Assembly (NCBI GenBank): GCA_900551655.1
Contig: URWM01000074.1
Span: 1 to 7,402, forward strand
Origin: an uncultured Collinsella sp.
Lineage (GTDB): Bacteria > Actinomycetota > Coriobacteriia > Coriobacteriales > Coriobacteriaceae
DNA: 7,402 nucleotides
Direction of reading: 5' to 3'
Positions 1 to 5,575 of the stretch are shown here, in pieces (position 1 is the stretch's first letter; every line of letters starts with the position of its first letter). Both the position numbers and the translations under genes were made by a program. The notes below the pieces were generated by a model. That model worked only from the letters and a program-made list of their open reading frames with translations, had not been told where the DNA came from and did not search any database.

Positions 1-44
1 ATTCCTCTACGTCTCGTGGGCTCGGAGATGTGTATAAGAGACAG
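1..44 (+). other. Nextera/Tn5 library adapter (artefact)
   Basis: This is not genomic sequence. Bases 11-44 match the Illumina Nextera read-2 side adapter: an outer part beginning GTCTCGTGGGCTCGG, followed by the 19-bp Tn5 mosaic end that finishes TATAAGAGACAG at base 44. Bases 3-10 (TCCTCTAC) fit an i7 index; from memory it is the one in primer N712. Bases 1-2 (AT) fit the end of the P7 oligo. Genome sequence begins at about base 45. The identification rests on recalled adapter sequences, but the match is long and in the correct order. Confidence 0.97.
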
Positions 45-973
45 TGGTTATCCTTGAGCGCGGCGACCATCTGACGGGTTCGAGGCGCCTCGAGCATATC
101 ACGCATACGGGCGGAACGCTCGATTGACGACACCCCATGCGGGCTCAGACACAAATTCTCGATGCAGGCGACCAGTCCGGCAAAGTAGAACTTTTGGGTT
201 GCCAGCTTGAGCCGACCACCGCTATCTGCTTCCGAGAGTGAGTCCGTAAGCTCGTCGAGCGCCCGGGTGTCATCGGATACCTTGGCATACATGGTGGGAT
301 CAAAGGCATCTGTAAGCTTAGGTGCCGCCGCGTGGAAACAAGCGTCGCCGCATCCGGAGACGCGCTGCGCCCGCGAGAGCGAGCACGCCATAAACCCAAC
401 TGTGCGAAACGCCTTGTCGTACAAAAGGCATGCCTCAAACAGCGGACGGCTATACATCACGCCAGAGGTCTGAACGACTAGGCCGCCTAAAATCAACTGG
501 GACAGCCCGGTCACCATCGAAGATTTGCTATCAATGGAAATATGAGCAGCATCCAAGACGCGCGAATGGCGCTCTCGATGTGCATCATAGCGGTCGAGCG
601 ACACCGTGGGGAGCACTATGTCTGCCGCAGTATCGCACGCGATATCGACCATCTTGGAAAGAGACTGCGGAGCAAACCACTCATCGGCGTTCATGGCGAT
701 GATTTGAGAGCCGCGCGAGGCAGCAAAACCGGCACGAAGACAAGCGCCGCGCTTCGCGTCCTCGACGTCAATCAAATCAATATGGATGTCCCTGTCGGCG
801 GCAACTTGAAGCGAATGGCGCACACCAGGCGCAGCATCGCGGCAGACAACGACAATCTGCAAATCGTAGAGGTCTTGGTTCTGGATACTCTCGAGCGCAC
901 GCATCGCATAGCTGGGCGAACCTTCTACCACAAGGATCACCGAAAGTCGCGGATGCGAGCCACGTCGAACCAA
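45..973 (-). CDS. Family-2-like glycosyltransferase, C-terminus cut by fragment edge
   Basis: An open frame of 309 codons without a stop runs off the left edge, so the C-terminus is missing. The N-terminal ~120 residues look like a GT-A (GT2) nucleotide-sugar transferase: a first beta strand SVILVVEGS (11-19), ALESIQNQDL (26-35), a second strand QIVVV (39-43), RAGFAASRG (80-88), and IIAMNADEWFAP (91-102), which aligns with the usual DSDDW-P region. The common aspartate motifs are altered: the DDGS site reads CRDAA (44-48) and the DXD site reads NAD (95-97). The rest (about 120-309) is not recognised. I chose the TTG start at 973 because AGAGGA lies 8 nt upstream (982-987) and the protein then begins nine residues before the first strand. 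An in-frame stop lies 10 codons further up. The likely role is transfer of a sugar to a surface polymer or protein, inferred from the fold only; donor and acceptor are unknown. No signal peptide or membrane segment is evident. Confidence 0.78.
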
Positions 974-974
974 G

Positions 975-1016
975 TTATCCGTCCTCTCGACAGCAATAAA
1001 TCAAACCGTGGTTCAT
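975..1016 (-). CDS. Possible 13-codon leader ORF upstream of the glycosyltransferase
   Basis: An ATG preceded by GGGG with about 6 nt spacing opens a 13-residue frame, MNHGLIYCCREDG, that ends in TAA at 977-975. Only one base separates this stop from the TTG start of the glycosyltransferase gene, and the gene's Shine-Dalgarno lies inside the small ORF. Such spacing would allow translational coupling. There is no direct evidence that it is translated, and a chance ORF of this length is common. Confidence 0.3.
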   Translation of the reverse strand: MNHGLIYCCREDG

Positions 1017-1039
1017 GGTACACCCCGGCAATAAAAGCA

Positions 1040-1067
1040 ATGAGACACCAGTTGTATTGCACGTCAA
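1040..1067 (-). promoter_or_regulatory. Candidate promoter for the glycosyltransferase gene
   Basis: On the minus strand, TTGACG (1067-1062) matches the -35 consensus at five of six positions. After a 16-nt spacer comes TCTCAT (1045-1040), matching the -10 consensus at four of six. Transcription would start near 1033, about 60 nt before the TTG start. It lies in the gap after truA, where a new transcript would be expected. This is a consensus match only. Confidence 0.4.
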
Positions 1068-1107
1068 GAACAGATGTTGCACACGCGCAGCCCACAGATG
1101 ACAGGTG

Positions 1108-1126
1108 TCGACGCACGACGCGTCGA
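1108..1126 (-). other. Hairpin just downstream of truA
   Basis: A perfect 7-bp inverted repeat, TCGACGC / GCGTCGA with a 5-nt loop, begins 8 nt after the truA stop codon. Two further G-C pairs are possible beyond a small internal loop. No U-run follows, so it is not a standard intrinsic terminator. It could stabilise the 3' end, act as a weak or Rho-assisted terminator, or be incidental. Confidence 0.4.
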
Positions 1127-1134
1127 GCCCTCCC

Positions 1135-1959
1135 CTAGTCGAGCACGACAAGCTCGGCGGGATCGTAATCCACGCCCATAAACGTAAGGCCGCAGGCAGG
1201 AGCCGTGGGGCCCGCAGCGGTACGGTCGCAAGCATCGATGACCTCGCGCATCCACTCGGGTTCACGGCGATGCATGCCAATCTCGACAAGCGTGCCCACG
1301 ATCGTGCGGACCATCGAATGCAGAAACGCATTGCCCTCGATGGTAAACGTCAGGATGTCCTCGCCAAACGCAACCTCATGGCCAAACTCGGCACGCATCA
1401 CGCAGCGATGCGTGGGCTTGCCAACGGCCGAGGCAACCTTGCAAAAGCTCTTAAAGTCCTGCTCACCCAAAAGCGCGGGACAGGCCGCAGACATGGCCTC
1501 GACGTCCAAGGGATAGCGATGCCACCACACGGCACCCCGTGAGAGCACGGGACGCGCGTCGCGATCGGCAATACGGTACGTATATGTACGTGAACGCGCA
1601 TCAAAGCGTGAAGAAAAGCCTTTACGGGCCTTGTAGACCTCGTTTATGGCGATATCTTTAGGCAGGAGGGCATCCATAGCCCTCAGCCACCTACGGCGCG
1701 TCAGAGCCAGCTCAGCGTCCGTTACGGGCACGCTAATGTACTGCGCCACCGCATGCACGCCGGCATCAGTACGCCCCGCGCACGTCAGATCGATCGGGCG
1801 GCGCAGCAGCGTCTCAATAGCACGGCGCAACTCGCCCGCAACGGTCGTCTGGCCCGGCTGCTCGGCAAATCCGCTATAGGACGAGCCATCATAGGCAACA
1901 CGGAATACGAGCGCGGCATCGAGCTCAGGAATCGAATGGAAATCAGACGGCGCGGTCAT
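1135..1959 (-). CDS. truA: tRNA pseudouridine(38-40) synthase TruA
   Basis: TruA converts uridines 38-40 of the tRNA anticodon arm to pseudouridine in the cytoplasm. The 274-residue protein has the family hallmarks. The N-terminal strand FRVAYDGSSYSGF (19-31) is followed by a TVAGELRRAIETLL helix (39-52). The catalytic motif TCAGRTDAGVHA lies at 59-70, with Asp65 as the nucleophile. Further on come the NAFLHSMVRTIVG segment and a C-terminal GLTFMGVDY stretch, all typical of TruA. Length is close to the family's usual 245-275. I chose ATG at 1959 because GGGAG sits 5 nt upstream (1965-1969); an in-frame TTG at 1974 would add five residues but has no better site. It follows rplQ, a common arrangement, but an intrinsic terminator lies between them and leaves only 35 nt for any promoter, so expression by read-through seems likely. 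Confidence 0.96.
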   Translation of the reverse strand: MTAPSDFHSIPELDAALVFRVAYDGSSYSGFAEQPGQTTVAGELRRAIETLLRRPIDLTCAGRTDAGVHAVAQYISVPVTDAELALTRRRWLRAMDALLPKDIAINEVYKARKGFSSRFDARSRTYTYRIADRDARPVLSRGAVWWHRYPLDVEAMSAACPALLGEQDFKSFCKVASAVGKPTHRCVMRAEFGHEVAFGEDILTFTIEGNAFLHSMVRTIVGTLVEIGMHRREPEWMREVIDACDRTAAGPTAPACGLTFMGVDYDPAELVVLD

Positions 1960-1994
1960 GGGCGCTCCCAACAAACAATCAACGGTATCGCGAC

Positions 1995-2025
1995 AAAAAA
2001 AGAGGGGTACGCGAACGTACCCCTC
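1995..2025 (-). terminator. Intrinsic terminator after rplQ
   Basis: The minus-strand RNA would form a perfect 10-bp stem, GAGGGGUACG / CGUACCCCUC (2025-2016 with 2011-2002), closed by a UUCG tetraloop (2015-2012) and followed by seven U (2001-1995). This is a textbook Rho-independent terminator. It starts 26 nt after the rplQ stop, so it marks the end of the ribosomal-protein operon. There is no matching U-run in the plus direction, so it is unidirectional. Confidence 0.95.
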
Positions 2026-2051
2026 GAATATAGCCTATGCAGACGGATTGT

Positions 2052-2519
2052 CTACTCAGCGGTCTCCTCAGCAGGAGCCTCCTCGACGGCCTCGACCTTC
2101 TTGGGAGCAGCGGCCTTCTTGGGGGCCGGAGCAGCCTTCTTGGCCTTAGGCGTGCAAGGCTCGGTGACGAGCTCCATGATAACGATAGGAGCGTTGTCGC
2201 CCTTACGGTTTCCGAGCTTCATGATGCGGGTGTAACCGCCGTTGCGGTCCTGCCACATGCCCTGAGCAGCCTTGTCGAAGATCTCGGCAACGAGCTGCTT
2301 ATCGCCGAGCTTGGCGATAGCCAGACGACGAGAGTGCAGGTCGCCCTTCTTGGCCCAGGTGATGATCGGATCGACGACCGAACGCAGCGCCTTAGCGCGG
2401 GTCTCGGTGGTCTTGATGCGGTCGTTCTCGAAGAGGGCCTTAGCAAGGCTCTTCTTCATGGCCTTGGTGTGGCTCGCATCGGTGCCGAGCTTCAGGCCCT
2501 TCTTAACGTTATGACGCAT
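2052..2519 (-). CDS. rplQ: 50S ribosomal protein L17 (bL17)
   Basis: bL17 is a large-subunit protein near the peptide exit region. The conserved core spans about residues 1-121, opening with MRHNVKKGLKLGTDASHTKA, followed by a LAKALFENDRIKTTETRAK stretch and a KLGNRKGDNAPIVIMEL segment near 101-117. The protein is 155 residues, about 30 longer than the E. coli form. The extra tail (122-155) is first Lys/Ala/Pro-rich and then Glu/Ala-rich, as seen in some actinobacterial L17 proteins. ATG at 2519 has GAGGAG about 10 nt upstream. It is the last gene before the terminator and lies 30 nt after rpoA, the usual rpoA-rplQ pairing. Confidence 0.98.
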   Translation of the reverse strand: MRHNVKKGLKLGTDASHTKAMKKSLAKALFENDRIKTTETRAKALRSVVDPIITWAKKGDLHSRRLAIAKLGDKQLVAEIFDKAAQGMWQDRNGGYTRIMKLGNRKGDNAPIVIMELVTEPCTPKAKKAAPAPKKAAAPKKVEAVEEAPAEETAE

Positions 2520-2549
2520 GGTCTAGTTTCTCCTCAAATATGCGAAGCA

Positions 2550-3491
2550 TTAAGCCTTCAGGCTCAGGCCCATGGACTCAAGCTTGTCCTTCACTTCCTC
2601 GATCGACTTAACACCGAAGTTACGGATGTTGAGCAGATCGTTCTCCGAGAACTCAACGAGCTGACGGACCGAGTGAATGCTGGCGCGCTTAAGGCAGTTG
2701 TAGGAACGGACGGAAAGGTCCAGATCCTCGATCTGCTTGTCCAGCTCGGCGTTGTCGTTGGTGACCTCGGGAGCGAAGATCGAAGCCTCCTCCTCGACCT
2801 CGGGGGTCTCGGCAAGGTTCATAAAGGCGGCCATATGCTGGTTGATGATATTGGCAGCCTGGACCACGGCGTCGCGCGGGGCGATGGAGCCGTTGGTCTC
2901 GATCTCGAGGACAAGGCGGTCGTAGTCGGTGTGCTGACCGACACGGCAAGCCTCAACGAGCTTGGCGCAACGGGAAACCGGCGAGTACAGCGAGTCGACG
3001 TGGATCACACCGATGGGATCGTTGTCGCGCTTGTTGGCCTCGCCAGAAACATAGCCGCGGCCATAGCCGATGCGCATGCTCATGGTGAGATGGCCACCCT
3101 CGGTGAGCGTAGCGATGTGCTGCTCGGGGTTGACCAGCTCAAACTCGGACGGAATAAAGAAGTCCGCACCGGTGACCTCGCAGGGGCCGTCAACCGAAAT
3201 GGTGGCGGTCGCCTCGTCGGTCGTGCCGAGAGCCCTGAAGACAAGACCCTTGACATTCAGGACGATGTCGGTGACATCCTCGACCATGTTAGGGATGGTC
3301 ATGAACTCGTGCTGCGCACCATCGATCTGAATAGCCTCGACGGCGGCACCCTCGAGCGAGGACAGAAGAACGCGACGAAGGGAGTTACCCAGAGTATCGC
3401 CGTAGCCACGCTCGAGCGGCTCGACGGAGACACGAGCAGACGTCTCGTTAATCTCTTCGACCTGAACCTGAGGCCTAATGAATTCTGACAT
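2550..3491 (-). CDS. rpoA: DNA-directed RNA polymerase subunit alpha
   Basis: Alpha dimerises to nucleate RNA polymerase assembly; its C-terminal domain contacts UP elements and activators. The 313-residue protein has the N-terminal domain (about 1-230) with the assembly motif LERGYGDTLGNSLRRVLLSS (26-45). An acidic linker (about 228-256) follows, rich in Glu and Asp. The C-terminal domain (about 257-313) carries VRSYNCLKRA (261-270), in which Arg262 and Asn265 correspond to the DNA-contacting Arg265 and Asn268 of E. coli, and the helix-hairpin-helix-like NFGVKSIEEVKDKL (291-304). ATG at 3491 has a strong GGAGGT 5 nt upstream (3497-3502). It sits 32 nt after rpsD in the standard rpsD-rpoA-rplQ order. 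Length is normal and all key motifs are present. Confidence 0.99.
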   Translation of the reverse strand: MSEFIRPQVQVEEINETSARVSVEPLERGYGDTLGNSLRRVLLSSLEGAAVEAIQIDGAQHEFMTIPNMVEDVTDIVLNVKGLVFRALGTTDEATATISVDGPCEVTGADFFIPSEFELVNPEQHIATLTEGGHLTMSMRIGYGRGYVSGEANKRDNDPIGVIHVDSLYSPVSRCAKLVEACRVGQHTDYDRLVLEIETNGSIAPRDAVVQAANIINQHMAAFMNLAETPEVEEEASIFAPEVTNDNAELDKQIEDLDLSVRSYNCLKRASIHSVRQLVEFSENDLLNIRNFGVKSIEEVKDKLESMGLSLKA

Positions 3492-3523
3492 GTATTACCT
3501 CCAGCCTCAGCAGCCCGGATGGA

Positions 3524-4120
3524 CTACTTAGAGTAGAGCTCGACGATGAGCTGCTCGTTGATATCACCGCTGATCTGCTCACGCGTCGGCAGAGCGAGCA
3601 CGTTACCAGACAGCTTCTCGATATCGACCTCGAGCCATCCAGGGACCTCAAAGCGCTCGGAGGAAATCAGGGCCTCCTTGATGGGGAGGAGGTCACGGAA
3701 CTTCTCGCCGACAGCGACGACGTCGCCGGCCTTGACGCGGTAGGACGGGATGTCCACGCGCTTGCCGTTCACGGTGAAGTGACCGTGACGGACGGACTGA
3801 CGAGCCTCTTTGCGGGTGCGGGCGAAGCCAAGACGGAAGACGACGTTGTCGAGGCGAGACTCAAGGATGATCATGAGGTTCTCACCGGTGACGCCGTTCA
3901 TCTTACGGGCCTTGTTGAAGTAGCCGTGGAACTGCTTCTCCAGAACGCCATAGATGAACTTGACCTTCTGCTTCTCGCGCAGCTGCATGCCGTACTCAGA
4001 TTCCTTGCGACGGCGCTTGGGCTGACGGATAGATTCCTTCTTGCTGCTGTAACCGAGCTCAGCGGGATCGATCCCGAGCTGACGGCAGCGCTTAAGAACA
4101 GGAGTCCTGTCGATTGCCAT
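3524..4120 (-). CDS. rpsD: 30S ribosomal protein S4 (uS4)
   Basis: uS4 is a primary 16S rRNA binder that starts 30S assembly, and in several bacteria it also represses its own operon. The 198-residue protein has the N-terminal arm, with RQPKRRRKESEYGMQLREKQ (32-51), and an S4 RNA-binding domain at about 88-150 (ESRLDNVVFRLGFARTRKEA, HGHFTVNGKRVDIPSYRVKAGD). It ends in the characteristic INEQLIVELYSK. The N-terminus holds a single Cys (residue 12), so this is the zinc-free form, not the four-Cys form. ATG at 4120 is preceded by AAAGGA about 11 nt away. It follows rpsK after a 19-nt gap. If S4 feedback exists here, the structured infA-rpmJ spacer is the obvious place to look. Confidence 0.99.
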   Translation of the reverse strand: MAIDRTPVLKRCRQLGIDPAELGYSSKKESIRQPKRRRKESEYGMQLREKQKVKFIYGVLEKQFHGYFNKARKMNGVTGENLMIILESRLDNVVFRLGFARTRKEARQSVRHGHFTVNGKRVDIPSYRVKAGDVVAVGEKFRDLLPIKEALISSERFEVPGWLEVDIEKLSGNVLALPTREQISGDINEQLIVELYSK

Positions 4121-4139
4121 ATTGATACGATCCTTTCAG

Positions 4140-4544
4140 TTACACGCGGCGACGCTTCTTGGGGCGGCAGCCGTTGTGCGGGATGGGGGTCTTGTCCTGG
4201 ATGCTCGAGACCTCGAGGCCAGCAGCCTGGAGGGAGCGGATGGCGGTCTCACGACCGGAGCCGGGGCCCTTGACGAAGACGGAAACCTTCTTCATACCGT
4301 GCTCCATGGCCTGCTTGGCAGCAGCCTCGGCAGCCATCTGGGCAGCGAACGGCGTGGACTTACGGGAGCCCTTGAAGCCCACCTGGCCAGCCGACTTCCA
4401 GGAAATGACGTTGCCCTGGGGATCGGTGATCGAAACGATCGTGTTGTTGAACGTAGAACGAATGTGAGCCTGGCCCACGGAAATGTTCTTACGGTCCGCG
4501 CGCTTCAGACGGGCAGCGCGAACGTTCTTCTTAGCAGTAGCCAT
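4140..4544 (-). CDS. rpsK: 30S ribosomal protein S11 (uS11)
   Basis: uS11 lies on the 30S platform, near the Shine-Dalgarno/anti-Shine-Dalgarno helix. The 134-residue protein has a basic N-terminal extension (1-20), then [20 protein letters not shown] (26-45), [19 protein letters not shown] (51-69), [15 protein letters not shown] (91-105) and the conserved C-terminus [13 protein letters not shown] (122-134). Length and ends are typical. ATG at 4544 uses an AAGGAG that overlaps the stop codon of rpsM, so translation of the two genes is probably coupled; the intergenic gap is 14 nt. Confidence 0.99.
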   Translation of the reverse strand: MATAKKNVRAARLKRADRKNISVGQAHIRSTFNNTIVSITDPQGNVISWKSAGQVGFKGSRKSTPFAAQMAAEAAAKQAMEHGMKKVSVFVKGPGSGRETAIRSLQAAGLEVSSIQDKTPIPHNGCRPKKRRRV

Positions 4545-4558
4545 CTATCTAGCGCTCC

Positions 4559-4933
4559 TTATTTCTTCTTCTTAGCACCGATCTGACGCTTCGGGCCCTT
4601 GCGGGTGCGAGCGTTAGTGTGGGTGCGCTGGCCGCGGACCGGGAGGCCCTTGCGGTGACGAAGGCCGCGGTTGCAGCCGATGTCCATAAGGCGCTTGACG
4701 TTCTGGTTGCGCTCACGGCGGAGGTCGCCCTCAACCATGATCTGGTTCTTGTCGATATAATCGCGGATGGCGTTAACCTCATCCTCGGTGAGGTCCTTAA
4801 CGCGCGTATCCACGTTAACGTTGCACTCGACGCAAATCTTCGTCGCAGTGGTGCGGCCGATGCCGTAAATGTAGGTCAGACCGATCTCAACGCGCTTCTC
4901 ACGCGGGAGGTCGACACCATTAATACGGGCCAA
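4559..4933 (-). CDS. rpsM: 30S ribosomal protein S13 (uS13), TTG start
   Basis: uS13 sits in the head of the 30S subunit and contacts the 50S subunit and the P-site tRNA. The 124-residue protein begins [20 protein letters not shown] (1-20), then [10 protein letters not shown] (21-30), and it has the C-terminal tRNA-facing tail with [16 protein letters not shown] (90-105), NARTRKGP (108-115) and terminal lysines. The start codon is TTG at 4933. It is well supported because the family N-terminus (MARI-GVDLPR) begins exactly there and GAGAGGAG ends 6 nt upstream (4940-4947). The Shine-Dalgarno abuts the rpmJ stop, and the rpmJ-rpsM gap is only 14 nt. Confidence 0.99.
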   Translation of the reverse strand: MARINGVDLPREKRVEIGLTYIYGIGRTTATKICVECNVNVDTRVKDLTEDEVNAIRDYIDKNQIMVEGDLRRERNQNVKRLMDIGCNRGLRHRKGLPVRGQRTHTNARTRKGPKRQIGAKKKK

Positions 4934-4947
4934 CGTAGTCTCCTCTC

Positions 4948-5061
4948 TTAACCCTGACGCTGCTTATGACGGGGGTTCTCGCAAATGACGAGGACCTTGC
5001 CATGGCGCCTAATGATTTTGCACTTATCGCACATCTTCTTGACCGAAGGACGTACCTTCAT
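4948..5061 (-). CDS. rpmJ: 50S ribosomal protein L36 (bL36), zinc-binding form
   Basis: The 37-residue protein reads [20 protein letters not shown] and continues to [10 protein letters not shown]. It carries the zinc ligands Cys11, Cys14, Cys27 and His32 of the C+ form of bL36, a small protein that bridges 23S rRNA helices in the 50S subunit. ATG at 5061 is preceded by AAGGA, about 8 nt upstream. It sits in its conserved place between infA and rpsM. The 150-nt spacer upstream is unusually long for this cluster and contains two stem-loops. Confidence 0.99.
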   Translation of the reverse strand: MKVRPSVKKMCDKCKIIRRHGKVLVICENPRHKQRQG

Positions 5062-5110
5062 CGTTCTTCCTTTCGGTAGCGCTCAAACTACTTCCCTACT
5101 ATCTACTCGC

Positions 5111-5140
5111 CCAGCCGCAGGCGTTTAAAACTATGGCTGG
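5111..5140 (-). promoter_or_regulatory. Second stem-loop in the infA-rpmJ spacer
   Basis: A 6-bp perfect inverted repeat, CCAGCC / GGCTGG (5140-5135 with 5116-5111), encloses an 18-nt loop that includes the AT-rich GTTTTAAAC. It begins 13 nt after the first stem-loop and ends about 50 nt before the rpmJ start. No U-run follows. It may form part of a structured leader for the rpmJ-rplQ genes, but the long loop means it could also be fortuitous. Confidence 0.4.
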
Positions 5141-5153
5141 TCTTCACACACAA

Positions 5154-5187
5154 TCCGACCGTAGGTTGAGCTAAGCCTGCAGTCGGA
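5154..5187 (-). promoter_or_regulatory. Stem-loop downstream of infA
   Basis: In minus-strand RNA, UCCGAC pairs with GUCGGA (5187-5182 with 5159-5154). It continues through a U-G wobble, a G-C pair and one C-A mismatch into AGG/CCU (5178-5176 with 5165-5163). That makes a stem of about 11 pairs with a 10-nt loop. It begins 24 nt after the infA stop and is followed by UUGUGUGUG, not a U-run, so it is a poor intrinsic terminator. Attenuation, RNA processing, or binding of a ribosomal protein (S4 is the family precedent in other bacteria) are possible roles; none is shown. Confidence 0.55.
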
Positions 5188-5211
5188 AATGGAGTGCGTG
5201 TATGCGTGCCG

Positions 5212-5430
5212 CTATTTGTAGCGATAGGTGATGCGGCCGCGGGTCAGGTCGTACGGGGAAAGCTCCACGACAACCCTGTCACCGGGGAGAATACGGATGT
5301 AATTCATTCGGATCTTGCCAGAAATGTTGCACAGAACCGAATGACCGTTCTCGAGCTCGACCTTAAACATGGCGTTGGGCAACGGTTCCTTTACCGTACC
5401 CTCGAGCTCAATTGCGTCTTCCTTCTTCAC
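5212..5430 (-). CDS. infA: Translation initiation factor IF-1
   Basis: IF-1 binds the 30S A site during initiation and helps IF-2 and IF-3 select the start codon. The 72-residue protein is a single OB fold of standard length, with [20 protein letters not shown] in its first half, then [32 protein letters not shown] and the terminal RITYRYK. I chose GTG at 5430 ([11 protein letters not shown]) because it gives the family's usual length. An in-frame TTG at 5436 would add two residues and cannot be excluded. The upstream AGAGAAAG is a weak Shine-Dalgarno, about 10 nt from the GTG. The gene stands apart from map (145 nt) and rpmJ (150 nt), with a candidate promoter of its own. Confidence 0.97.
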   Translation of the reverse strand: MKKEDAIELEGTVKEPLPNAMFKVELENGHSVLCNISGKIRMNYIRILPGDRVVVELSPYDLTRGRITYRYK

Positions 5431-5469
5431 AAGCAATCATCTTTCTCTAGAAAACGACAGCGATTGAGT

Positions 5470-5498
5470 ATTCTACAATACGCGTGCACGTATCGTAA
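5470..5498 (-). promoter_or_regulatory. Candidate infA promoter with a dyad in its spacer
   Basis: On the minus strand, TTACGA (5498-5493) and TAGAAT (5475-5470, five of six matches to the -10 consensus) are separated by 17 nt. Transcription would start near 5463, giving a leader of about 33 nt before infA. The spacer contains an inverted repeat, ATACG-N6-CGTAT (5478-5493) around a GTGCAC core, which could be an operator. An overlapping alternative is TTGTGG (5520-5515) with TACGAT (5497-5492), also 17 nt apart. These are consensus matches only. Confidence 0.45.
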
Positions 5499-5575
5499 TA
5501 TCTTCGTAATGGCTCCACAACTAAGTGAAACTAGTTACTTTGAAATGTAAATGCCGGAGAATTTGAACGCGGCCT

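Noticed and set aside
1..44. Tn5/IS50 mosaic end as evidence of a mobile element
   Set aside because: It is joined to Illumina outer adapter and index sequence and sits exactly at the edge; it derives from library preparation.
542..1138. Plus-strand open frame of 198 codons over the left region
   Set aside because: The minus strand holds a longer uninterrupted frame with a GT2-like N-terminal pattern and a Shine-Dalgarno. The plus frame has no recognisable domain and crosses the truA-glycosyltransferase gap into the truA end.
1135..1974. truA starting at TTG 1974
   Set aside because: The GGGAG at 1965-1969 lies downstream of that codon and serves the ATG at 1959.
2037..3488. Long plus-strand open frame (483 codons) antisense to rplQ and rpoA
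   Set aside because: It mirrors codon-biased, conserved genes on the minus strand, crosses their boundary and the operon spacing, and its translation is a low-complexity Leu/Val/Gly/Asp-rich product with no recognisable domain. It is a shadow of the real genes.
5523..5541. Imperfect dyad around AACTAGTT between map and infA, as terminator of secY-adk-map
   Set aside because: The arms pair only with a bulge, there is no GC-rich stem and no U-run, so a terminator is not supported.
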